A stretch of 12,899 nucleotides of DNA from Gemmatimonadota bacterium (lineage in GTDB: Bacteria; Gemmatimonadota; Gemmatimonadetes; Palauibacterales; Palauibacteraceae). Shown here in pieces: positions 1-6,150 of the stretch. Made by a program: the position numbers and the translations under genes. The DNA lies in the NCBI GenBank assembly GCA_023554435.1, contig JAMJQV010000393.1:1-12899 (forward strand), written 5' to 3'. The notes below the pieces were generated by a model. The model did not search any database. It was given only the letters and a program-made list of their open reading frames with translations, and had not been told where the DNA came from. The stretch's first letter is position 1. Each line of letters opens with the position of its first letter.

Positions 1-21
1 ATGGACCTGGACCGCTTCTAG
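1..21 (+). CDS. possible C-terminal tail of an upstream gene
   Basis: Frame 1 at the window edge reads six codons (MDLDRF) and then TAG at 19-21. The next gene, on the opposite strand, has its stop at 23-25, so a convergent pair with almost no gap would fit the compact layout. Only six residues are visible, so neither reality nor function can be judged. The ATG at position 1 is probably an internal codon or chance. Confidence 0.25.
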   Translation: MDLDRF

Positions 22-22
22 G

Positions 23-634
23 TTAAGGCGATGGGGCTTGCCGGTGGGGAGGGAGCGCGGGCCGAGACTCGGCCGCCAGTCGCTCCCTCTCCTCGTACAG
101 ATAGGCGCCGGGGAAGTCCGCCTTCTCGTACTTCCGCTTGCCGCTCCACGACTCGATGTCGAGCCGGAACACACTGGTTCGCTTGAGTTCGCCCGCCGTG
201 ATCGGACGGTAGTCCCGCCCCGGCTTGAGGTGAGGGGCGTACTTGTCGAGCAACAGCTGCAGGCCGAACTCGGCCTCTTCGGGATCCTCGACGACGGTCG
301 CCGCGCCGAACACGACCACCCCTCCGTACTCGATGCTGAATTCGAGGGCTTCATCGGCCGGCAGCAGGCGACCGGTCTCGTACACGGTGAACGCCGCCTT
401 CGCGAAGGCCTCCACATTGTCGCGCGTCCGGCCGGTGCGAGCCGTGTGGAGGTAGATCGCGTGCCGATCCTCGTCGTACACGAAGATGTTGGAATTTACG
501 AACGGCTGGTCGCCATGCACGGTGGCGAGAACGCCCACCGCCGACTCGTGCAGGAACTCGCGGATCCAGTCTTCGTCTGCGGCGCGGTCGTTTCTTCGAA
601 GCTTCGTTCGCTCGTCCAGGTTACCTCCGCTCAC
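23..634 (-). CDS. pyridoxamine 5'-phosphate oxidase-like (Nim-type) FMN-binding protein
   Basis: This is a 203-residue protein of the FMN split-barrel family that includes pyridoxamine phosphate oxidase-like and nitroimidazole-resistance (NimA) proteins, probably a cytoplasmic flavin-dependent reductase. Visible family features are the N-terminal strand GVLATV followed by QPFVNSNIFVYD (residues about 34-54), the segment YLHTARTGRTRDNVE (61-75) typical of the flavin-phosphate region, and the C-terminal ESWSGKRK motif (161-168). The open frame extends further upstream, but that part is arginine- and glycine-rich and reads as the shadow of the preceding gene. I place the start at a GTG whose last bases overlap the upstream stop (GTGA, 631-634). 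A CTG at 619, just after a GGAGG, is an alternative. It is translationally coupled to the 110-residue gene before it. The substrate cannot be told from the sequence. Confidence 0.85.
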   Translation of the reverse strand: MSGGNLDERTKLRRNDRAADEDWIREFLHESAVGVLATVHGDQPFVNSNIFVYDEDRHAIYLHTARTGRTRDNVEAFAKAAFTVYETGRLLPADEALEFSIEYGGVVVFGAATVVEDPEEAEFGLQLLLDKYAPHLKPGRDYRPITAGELKRTSVFRLDIESWSGKRKYEKADFPGAYLYEERERLAAESRPALPPHRQAPSP

Positions 635-963
635 TGGACCGGCGCGTCCTCGCCGGGCTCGACGTCGATCATCAGGTGGGCGTCCCGGGCCTGTCCGACA
701 AGGCGCACGAGCCATTCGAGCAACTCGGCCGAGCGGTCCTGGCCGGCTTCCGCGCGATCGAGTCGCTCCAGTTCGACCATCTCGTCCAGGGCGTCCAGCA
801 TCGCCGGCGAGAACACTCCCACCGCCTCGCGAACCGCCTCGGCGTCGCGTCGCGCGAAGGCACGGAACACCGCCGCGAGCTCCGGCCGTTCCTTCTCGTC
901 GAGGGCCTCGGCGACTCCGTTGGCCCACAGGGTCAGGTCGGCTTCCTGCTCTTCGGGTTTCAT
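631..963 (-). CDS. small acidic helical protein of unknown function
   Basis: This is a 110-residue protein that I do not recognise. It is rich in Glu, Ala, Asp and Leu and looks almost wholly alpha-helical, with heptad-like hydrophobic spacing around residues 20-45 (AEALDEKERPELAAVFRAFA) and 53-90. It has no cysteines, signal peptide or membrane segment. Codons are strongly G/C in third position, as expected for a real gene here, and its stop overlaps the GTG start of the Nim-like flavoprotein by GTGA. The two are therefore probably co-translated, and this protein may be a partner or regulator of the flavoprotein; that role is inferred from position only. The start is ATG at 963, with a weak GGATGGAG upstream, facing the AT-rich intergenic promoter region. 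Confidence 0.7.
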   Translation of the reverse strand: MKPEEQEADLTLWANGVAEALDEKERPELAAVFRAFARRDAEAVREAVGVFSPAMLDALDEMVELERLDRAEAGQDRSAELLEWLVRLVGQARDAHLMIDVEPGEDAPVQ

Positions 964-982
964 GACTCCATCCGTGTCGTGG

Positions 983-1003
983 TTTGTTATCTTAGATTGT
1001 AAC
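983..1003. promoter_or_regulatory. AT-rich promoter/operator between divergent genes
   Basis: The 88-bp gap between the divergent genes (starts at 963 and 1052) contains the only AT-rich island nearby. It holds an odd-centred palindrome ATCT-T-AGAT (989-997) and outlying GTTA (986-989) and TAAC (1000-1003). On the minus strand TACAAT (1001-996) is a good -10 hexamer for the 110-residue/flavoprotein pair, but no convincing -35 lies 16-18 bp upstream. A dimeric repressor bound here could control both directions; that is inference. No regulator gene is seen next to it. Confidence 0.45.
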
Positions 1004-1051
1004 GCCTGCGGAGGTCAGGGGCTTCCGAGTACGAACGGAGGACAGTGCCGC

Positions 1052-1786
1052 ATGAACGACTACGACGCTTCGACCTACGGTGACCGAGTCGCCGACAAGT
1101 ACGACGCCTGGTATCCGGGCGGAGATCCCGCCCCGATCGTCCAACGGCTGACGGCGCTGGCAGGCGATGGACCGGTACTCGAGCTGGGCATCGGCACCGG
1201 CCGGATCGCGCTTCCGCTGGCGGCCTCCGGAGTATCGGTGCACGGGATCGACGGGTCGGCGGCCATGATCGAGAAGCTTCGCGTCAAGCCAGGCGGGCAA
1301 TCGATCCCGGTCACGATCGGCGACTTCGCTGATCTCGACCTGGAGGACCGGTTCTCCCTGGTATTCGTCGTCTTCAACACGTTCTTCGGTATCCTCGAGC
1401 AGCACGACCAGGTGCGGTGCTTTCTGAGCGTGGCCGAGCATCTGGTGCCGGGAGGTCGCTTCCTCCTGGAGTGTTTCGTTCCGGACCTGTCCCGATTCGA
1501 TCGTGGCCAGCGACTGGCCGTATCAGCGATCGACAGCGATAGCATTCGGCTGGAAGCATCCGTGTACGATCCGGTTCGACAGCACGTTAAGGGGCAGGTC
1601 GTGTCCATGACGGAGGGCGGAACCCGCTTCTACCCGCTTCAGGTACGCTACTGCTGGCCGTCCGAGCTGGATCTGATGGCGCAATTGGCCGGGCTGGAGT
1701 TGGAACACCGCTGGGGCGGATGGAATGCGGAACCGTTCACGGCGGCGAGCGGGCTGCACGTGAGCGTGTATCGGAAGGCGGGATGA
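1052..1786 (+). CDS. class I SAM-dependent methyltransferase
   Basis: This 244-residue cytoplasmic protein should transfer a methyl group from S-adenosylmethionine to an unknown acceptor. The Rossmann-fold signature is clear: an N-terminal YDASTYGDRVADKYDAWY segment (about 4-21), motif I VLELGIGTGR (42-51), the ribose-binding acidic residue D67 in GIDGS, the adenine-side GDF (90-92), and motif IV region FSLVFVVFNTFF (101-112), then LVPGGRFLLE (131-140). The length is normal for the Methyltransf_25/11-type families. The start is ATG 1052 because GGAGGA lies at 1037-1042 with a 9-nt spacer and the family's usual N-terminus begins there. The longer open frame upstream is non-coding shadow. It stands alone, diverging from the flavoprotein pair and converging on a membrane miniprotein. 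The C-terminal half (after about 150) has features of the branch with a beta-rich cap (RFYPLQVRYCWPSELDLM), so a small-molecule substrate is more likely than protein or nucleic acid. Confidence 0.9.
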   Translation: MNDYDASTYGDRVADKYDAWYPGGDPAPIVQRLTALAGDGPVLELGIGTGRIALPLAASGVSVHGIDGSAAMIEKLRVKPGGQSIPVTIGDFADLDLEDRFSLVFVVFNTFFGILEQHDQVRCFLSVAEHLVPGGRFLLECFVPDLSRFDRGQRLAVSAIDSDSIRLEASVYDPVRQHVKGQVVSMTEGGTRFYPLQVRYCWPSELDLMAQLAGLELEHRWGGWNAEPFTAASGLHVSVYRKAG

Positions 1787-1802
1787 GCCTCCGGCGGTGG
1801 CT

Positions 1803-2003
1803 TCAAGTTCTCGCCCCCCTCCACCCGATCCAGAAGAAGATCACCGCGAGCACGAGTTGGGACACTGGAATGCCCAGCGTGTCGAACGGGGCCGATCCCG
1901 TGAAGTAGGCCCAGAACGCCAGGGCTGCCAGCGCCAACCAGAAGAAGCCGCCGTAGAAGAACCAGCGACCGACCTGTCCGCCTTCTTCCTGTTTGCCGAC
2001 CAT
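1803..2003 (-). CDS. two-helix membrane miniprotein
   Basis: This is a 66-residue protein not recognised as a named family. A charged N-terminus (MVGKQEEGGQ) is followed by two hydrophobic stretches, about residues 14-35 (WFFYGGFFWLALAALAFWAYF) and 45-61 (IPVSQLVLAVIFFWIGW), joined by a short polar loop, and it ends with a basic tail (RGART). It should be an inner-membrane protein with both ends probably on the same side. The start is ATG 2003 because GGAGG sits 4 nt upstream; the longer frame to 2150 lacks such a site and is low-complexity. Its stop is 16 bp from the stop of the methyltransferase on the other strand. No function can be assigned. Confidence 0.65.
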   Translation of the reverse strand: MVGKQEEGGQVGRWFFYGGFFWLALAALAFWAYFTGSAPFDTLGIPVSQLVLAVIFFWIGWRGART

Positions 2004-2222
2004 GGATCCTCCCTGGTTCGATCCACGAGACCCGGTGGACCGTGGAGAGAGGGGGGGCATACTCAAGATACGGGTGTCCTGACCTGCGCACACCCGCCTC
2101 CCGGACGCACGGGCCGCGAACGTGGGCACTGCCGGGGGGTATTCCCACACGCCGGGAGCGGGGCCAAGCCCACACGGGGCTAGTGCGGGCCGCTATGAGC
2201 GCCGCCCCCACCCCGCTCTCGG
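2004..2222. other. 219-bp intergenic region
   Basis: No gene is supported here. It separates the start of the membrane miniprotein from the stop of the sulfatase, so it should hold the miniprotein promoter and the 3' end of the sulfatase operon. A TATCTTGAGTATG-like AT-richer patch (minus strand, near 2060-2072) is the only promoter-like stretch seen. Two weak inverted repeats near the sulfatase end are AGCCC/GGGCT at 2167-2181 (5-nt loop) and GAGCG/CGCTC at 2197-2218. Neither has a T-tract, so an intrinsic terminator is not established. Confidence 0.4.
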
Positions 2223-3788
2223 CTACTCGGCCGGCACTTCCAGATCCTCGCGCAGCCGCTCGAGCTCCGCCTCCAGCTCCAACCTGATCCCGGCGTAGGC
2301 CGGATCTTCGGCGCGGCTCATCAGTTCGTGCGGGTCCGTCTCGAGGTCGAACAGCTCCCATTCGTCGGTAGCCGGGTAGCGGATCAGCTTGTAGCGATCG
2401 GTGGCAACTCCGTAGTGCTCGGCGACCGCGTGGGGTCCATCGGCCTCGTAGTAGTGGTAGTAGAAGCTGGATCTCCAGTCGGGCGGGGTCTGCCCCTCGA
2501 GGAGGGGAACCATGCTTTGCCCCTGCATGTGTGACGGCGCTGCCAGTCCGGCCAGCTCCAGAAACGTGGGGGCGAAGTCCAGGTTCGACACGATCGCGCC
2601 GGACGAGCTGCCGGGTTCGGTCTGGCCCGGCCAGCGCACGACCAGCGGCGTGCGGAACGACTCCTCGTACATCCAGCGCTTGTCGTACCAGCCGTGCTCG
2701 CCCAGGTAGAAGCCCTGGTCCGAGGTATAGACCACCACGGTATTTTCGGACAGCCCGGTCTCATCGAGCCAGTCCAGGATCCGCCCCAGGTTGTCGTCGA
2801 TCGAGGCGATGGTGCGCAGGTAGTCCTTGATGTAGCGCTGGTACTTCCAGCGGGTGAGATCGTCGCCTTCCGGCTCGTGCGCCCGGAACGCCTCGTTCCT
2901 CGGCCCGTACGCCGCGTCCCACGCCGTCTTCTGCTCGGCCGACATGCGCTCGAATGCGGACGCCTGCCACTCGGGAAGGTCGGTCCCCGGCAGCGGCTCG
3001 AGCTTCAGGTCGTAGACGTCGAACATGTGCCGGGCGATCGTCATTTCCTGGTTGGCGGCCGGCGACGCGCGGCCCGCGTAGTCGTCGAACAGGGTCTCCG
3101 GCTCGGGGATCGTCACGTTCTCGAACGTCGCCAGGTGATCCGGACCAGGCATCCAGCTCCGGTGCGGAGCCTTGTGCTGGACCATGAGGAGGAAGGGCTG
3201 GCCGGCGTCGCGGCCCTCGGCCAGCCACTCGAGCGCCAGGTCGGTCACGATGTCCGTGACGTAGCCTTCGCGCCGCTGCATCGCGGTCGTGTCAGCATCC
3301 GGGTACAGCAGGTCGGGGTTGTAGTAGGCGCCCTGTCCGGGGAGCACCTCCCAGTGGTCGAATCCGGTGGGGGCGCTCTTCAGGTGCCACTTGCCGATCA
3401 TGGCCGTCTGGTAGCCGGCTTCGCGGAGCAGCTTCGGGAAGGTGACCTGTCCGCCGTCGAACACATGGGAGTTGTCGCGCACTCCGTTCAGGTGGCTGTA
3501 CCGCCCCGTCTGGATCACCGCCCGCGCAGGGGCACAGATCGAATTGGTGACCACGGCCCGATCGAACCGCATCCCGCCCTCGGCCAGGCGATCGATGTTC
3601 GGCGTCCGGTTGATGGCCGACCCGTAGGCGCCGATGGCCTGGTAGGCGTGGTCATCCGCGAACACGAACAGGATGTTCGGACGCTCGGACCGTGCGGGAG
3701 GCTCCCCCGGCGCGCACGAGGAGGTCGCGCCGGAAAGGAAGACGAGCAGCAGGACACCAGGACTGCCGAGATTCCGAAGCAGGTTCAT
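2223..3788 (-). CDS. type I (formylglycine-dependent) sulfatase, exported
   Basis: This 521-residue protein should hydrolyse sulfate esters of an external substrate. The N-terminus has a hydrophobic signal (LGSPGVLLLVFLSG) ending in SSC at Cys25, a possible but non-ideal lipobox, so it may be a periplasmic lipoprotein. Catalytic features seen are the metal ligands D45/D46 in FADDH, the modifiable cysteine C85 in CAPAR (85-89, matching CxPxR; the oxidised formylglycine is the nucleophile), K133/H135 in GKWHLK, H205 in QHKAPHR, D357-Q358 in TSDQGF and K370. A C-terminal subdomain (about 450-510) has DRYKLIRYP and WELFDLETDPHE, typical of the arylsulfatase/iduronate sulfatase-like S1 branches. 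The start is ATG 3788 with GAGGGA upstream; longer upstream frame overlaps the reductase gene and is not coding. It is the last gene of a three-gene operon, 14 nt after the aldo/keto reductase. No maturase for the cysteine is in the window, so it must be elsewhere. Substrate class is not assignable by eye. Confidence 0.93.
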   Translation of the reverse strand: MNLLRNLGSPGVLLLVFLSGATSSCAPGEPPARSERPNILFVFADDHAYQAIGAYGSAINRTPNIDRLAEGGMRFDRAVVTNSICAPARAVIQTGRYSHLNGVRDNSHVFDGGQVTFPKLLREAGYQTAMIGKWHLKSAPTGFDHWEVLPGQGAYYNPDLLYPDADTTAMQRREGYVTDIVTDLALEWLAEGRDAGQPFLLMVQHKAPHRSWMPGPDHLATFENVTIPEPETLFDDYAGRASPAANQEMTIARHMFDVYDLKLEPLPGTDLPEWQASAFERMSAEQKTAWDAAYGPRNEAFRAHEPEGDDLTRWKYQRYIKDYLRTIASIDDNLGRILDWLDETGLSENTVVVYTSDQGFYLGEHGWYDKRWMYEESFRTPLVVRWPGQTEPGSSSGAIVSNLDFAPTFLELAGLAAPSHMQGQSMVPLLEGQTPPDWRSSFYYHYYEADGPHAVAEHYGVATDRYKLIRYPATDEWELFDLETDPHELMSRAEDPAYAGIRLELEAELERLREDLEVPAE

Positions 3789-3802
3789 GGTTCCCTCGAG
3801 GC

Positions 3803-4738
3803 TCAGGTCAGACTGTCGAAGTACTCCTCCATCTTCCTGCGCATGGCCGCATCCGGAAGCCGTCCCATCGCCGCGCCCATGTTGTCGGCGGCGTAGTGCG
3901 GCTTGGCGGTCCCGGGAATCACGCACGTAACCGCCGGGTGCCCCACGATGTACTTGAGGAAGAACTGTCCCCAGCTCTCGCAGTCGAACTCCCCGGCCCA
4001 GTCCGGCAGGGGTCGTTCGCCCACCGCGTCGAACAACCGGCCGCGTCCGAAAGGCACATTCGCCAGCACGGCCATTCCACGGTCGGCGGCAAGTGGAAGA
4101 ATGACATCCGCCGAGTCCCGCGCAGCCAGCGAGTAATTGACCTGGATGAAGTCCATGTCTTCCCGGCGCATCACGTCGGCGAACGCTTCGTACTGACGTC
4201 CGGACGACGTGCTCATCCCGATGTAGCGCACGCGACCCGCGTCCTTCAGTTCGCGAAGCGTGGCCAGCTGGGTGTCGATGCCGACCAGGTTGTGCACCTG
4301 GAGCAGGTCGAAGCGATCGGTCTGTAGTCGCTCGAACGAGCTGGCGATCTCGGCGTTGCCTTCGTCCCGGCCTTCCTTGCGCACTTTGGTGGCGATGAAC
4401 AGGTCGTCGCGGAAACCCAGTTCGGACACCAGGTCTCCGACCACGACTTCCGCGTTTCCGTACGACGGAGCCGTGTCGATCAGCGTTCCACCGAGCTTCC
4501 GGAACGTGGCCAGGGTCTCCCGCAGCGGGTCGAGCTCGGCTCCTGATGCCGCAACGTCATACCTGCGCGCCGTCCCGATCCCCACGACCGGAATCTCCTC
4601 ACCGCTGGACGGTACCGGACGAGTGATGAGCTCGAACGGTCGCGTCGGTCTCCGTGCGAGTCCCGGCCGCACGCCGAGGGCCACGGCCGCCGACGCTCCG
4701 GCGCCGATCCTGACAAGGTCACGTCGAGAGAGAGTCAT
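3803..4738 (-). CDS. aldo/keto reductase with twin-arginine signal
   Basis: This is a 311-residue member of the NAD(P)-dependent aldo/keto reductase superfamily (TIM barrel). The tetrad is complete: D88 and Y93 in IDTAPSYG, K118 in IATKV, H149 in LLQVHN. The dinucleotide-binding C-terminal motif is present as VIPGTAKPHYAADN (273-286). Residues 4-9 (SRRDLV), followed by a hydrophobic Ala/Gly-rich stretch to about 28 and ARR, form a Tat signal, so the protein is probably exported folded, perhaps with bound cofactor. A periplasm without free NADPH makes its catalytic mode unclear. The start is ATG 4738, with AAGGAG and a 7-nt spacer. It overlaps the upstream transporter by 20 nt and is followed by the sulfatase after 14 nt, so all three are co-transcribed. 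Oxidation or reduction of a sugar released by the sulfatase is a reasonable guess, no more. Confidence 0.9.
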   Translation of the reverse strand: MTLSRRDLVRIGAGASAAVALGVRPGLARRPTRPFELITRPVPSSGEEIPVVGIGTARRYDVAASGAELDPLRETLATFRKLGGTLIDTAPSYGNAEVVVGDLVSELGFRDDLFIATKVRKEGRDEGNAEIASSFERLQTDRFDLLQVHNLVGIDTQLATLRELKDAGRVRYIGMSTSSGRQYEAFADVMRREDMDFIQVNYSLAARDSADVILPLAADRGMAVLANVPFGRGRLFDAVGERPLPDWAGEFDCESWGQFFLKYIVGHPAVTCVIPGTAKPHYAADNMGAAMGRLPDAAMRRKMEEYFDSLT

Positions 4739-6011
4739 CGTTTGCTCCTTCAGATGTGGTCGCGAGGGCCTCCTGGCGCCGTCCGAGCTGCAACCCGATC
4801 AGGGCCCACAGGCCGGCGACCGGCGCCGCGACGAGGGCGATCGCGCCTACGGTCATGCCGAGTGCCGCGAGACCCGCATAGATCCACCCGTTGATCAGAT
4901 CGCCGCCACGGTACACGGCGGCATCGATGAAGGCCTTGGATTTGTACTTCTCCTCGCGATCGACCACGGTGAACAGCACCTCGCGCGTCGGCTTGGCAAC
5001 CGCGTAACGCAGCGATCGGTACAGGACCTGGACCACCACCAGCACGGTGAGGGTCGGGAAGATACCCAGCGCAACGAAGCCGAACATCGAGATGATCGGG
5101 ACCAGCGCGAGGCTCCACCCCATCCCGAGGCGGCGGATGACGTGCGCCACGATGAGGCCCTGGCCGACGAGCGTGATCACATTCACCGCGAGGTCGATCT
5201 TCGCGAACAGCGCCGTGCGCACCGCCCGATCACTGATCGCGTCGTACAGCAGGTGCGCCTGCTGGAAGTAGAGGACGGTCGAGGCGAAGGTCATGAGGAA
5301 GATGAACAGGGCAATCCGTGCCAGGTACGGCGAGCTGAACACGACCTTGATCCCGCTCCAAACGCTGCCCGACACCGGGAAATTCTCACGCCGCAGCGTG
5401 CTGCCCGCCCGGTCCGAGTGACGTTGCAGCCGGCGCGCCGCCTGGGCCGCGACCTCGAGTGGGACGCACGCGACGAGGAGGAGCGAGAATGCCGGCAACA
5501 CATCGACCAGACCGGCGGTAACCATCGATCCGATGATCGAGCCCAGGGACCCTCCCACCGCGATCGGGCCGAACAGCCGCTTGCCCTGCTCGCTCGTGAA
5601 CAGGTCGGCCATGAACCCCCAGAACACGGTGACTACGAACAGGGCGAACACGCTGGCCCACACGTAAAACACCCGATCGATCCAGGGGCGGGCACCGAGC
5701 GGGAGGGAGACGAGCGCGATGTAGAACCCGACCAGGCATGCGATGAAGAACCGGTTCACCCACGGAACGAACTTCGCGCGCGGCCAGCGTGCCACGACCC
5801 ACGAGTAGGCGGGTACCGCGATGAGCATGACGATGAACACCGCGGTCCACAGGATCTGCAGGTTGCCCCGGTCTGCGGAGCTGATTTCGTCCCGGACGGG
5901 CCGTAAGATGTAATAGGCGAGGAAGATGCAGAAGCCGTAGACCAGGGCCCACAACAGCGCCCCCTTCTCGTCCCGCCGCACGTTGGTCAGTCGTTCGAGT
6001 AGCTTTGTCAT
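4719..6011 (-). CDS. MFS transporter, ATP/ADP-translocase (Npt/Tlc)-like
   Basis: This 430-residue polytopic inner-membrane protein has about 11-12 hydrophobic segments and is related to the ATP:ADP antiporter-like branch of the major facilitator superfamily. Family marks are YYILRPVRDE (33-42) in the first transmembrane unit, FWGFMADLFTSEQGKRLFGP (130-149) with the following GGSLGSIIGS, and the C-terminal KPTREVLFTVVDREEKYKSK (340-359) with AVYRGGDL. Homologues in free-living bacteria are common, but their substrate is unknown; nucleotide exchange is proven only for intracellular parasites and plastids, so I do not assign it. The start is ATG 6011; a TTG at 6020 with GGAG 4 nt upstream would add three residues (MAS). 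It is first in the operon, with its 3' end overlapping the aldo/keto reductase start by 20 nt. The tail after residue 415 is polar and probably cytoplasmic. Confidence 0.85.
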   Translation of the reverse strand: MTKLLERLTNVRRDEKGALLWALVYGFCIFLAYYILRPVRDEISSADRGNLQILWTAVFIVMLIAVPAYSWVVARWPRAKFVPWVNRFFIACLVGFYIALVSLPLGARPWIDRVFYVWASVFALFVVTVFWGFMADLFTSEQGKRLFGPIAVGGSLGSIIGSMVTAGLVDVLPAFSLLLVACVPLEVAAQAARRLQRHSDRAGSTLRRENFPVSGSVWSGIKVVFSSPYLARIALFIFLMTFASTVLYFQQAHLLYDAISDRAVRTALFAKIDLAVNVITLVGQGLIVAHVIRRLGMGWSLALVPIISMFGFVALGIFPTLTVLVVVQVLYRSLRYAVAKPTREVLFTVVDREEKYKSKAFIDAAVYRGGDLINGWIYAGLAALGMTVGAIALVAAPVAGLWALIGLQLGRRQEALATTSEGANDDSLST

Positions 6012-6094
6012 GCTCGCCAATTGACTCCGCTCCCGGGCCGCCTGTCAAACGCTGATCAGCCGCATGGGGTGCGATCATCGGACGGTTAGTGCAG

Positions 6095-6100
6095 ATTATA
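6095..6100 (-). promoter_or_regulatory. candidate -10 box for the transporter/reductase/sulfatase operon
   Basis: On the minus strand a perfect TATAAT lies at 6100-6095, about 84 nt upstream of the ATG at 6011, in the shared 139-bp gap between divergent operons. No good -35 hexamer is visible at 16-18 bp; CTGAAG (6117-6112) is only 11 bp away. The surrounding CATATAATC patch is AT-rich against a GC-rich background. Activator-dependent use or an alternative sigma factor would explain the missing -35. Confidence 0.4.
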
Positions 6101-6150
6101 TGATTGCCTTTCTTCAGGGGCACCGCTGGTCACCCCCAGTCCGAGGCAGC

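Noticed and set aside
635..928. N-terminal extension of the Nim-like flavoprotein
   Set aside because: The Arg/Gly-rich extension is the out-of-frame shadow of the 110-residue gene; the family domain starts after the GTG at 634.
38..1051. N-terminal extension of the methyltransferase frame back to position 38
   Set aside because: It is antisense to two genes with coding-type sequence, and the methyltransferase has its own GGAGGA and ATG at 1052.
2167..2181. AGCCC/GGGCT hairpin as a terminator for the sulfatase operon
   Set aside because: The stem is only 5 bp and no T-tract follows in either direction, so it could be chance in GC-rich DNA.
2694..3896. Plus-strand open frame opposite the sulfatase
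   Set aside because: It is antisense to the catalytic core of the sulfatase; the product is repetitive Val/Arg/Gly/His sequence.
4260..5906. Long plus-strand open frame opposite the transporter and reductase
   Set aside because: It is antisense to two genes with clear family motifs; its product is a His/Arg/Asp-rich low-complexity string without a fold, typical of high-GC shadow frames.
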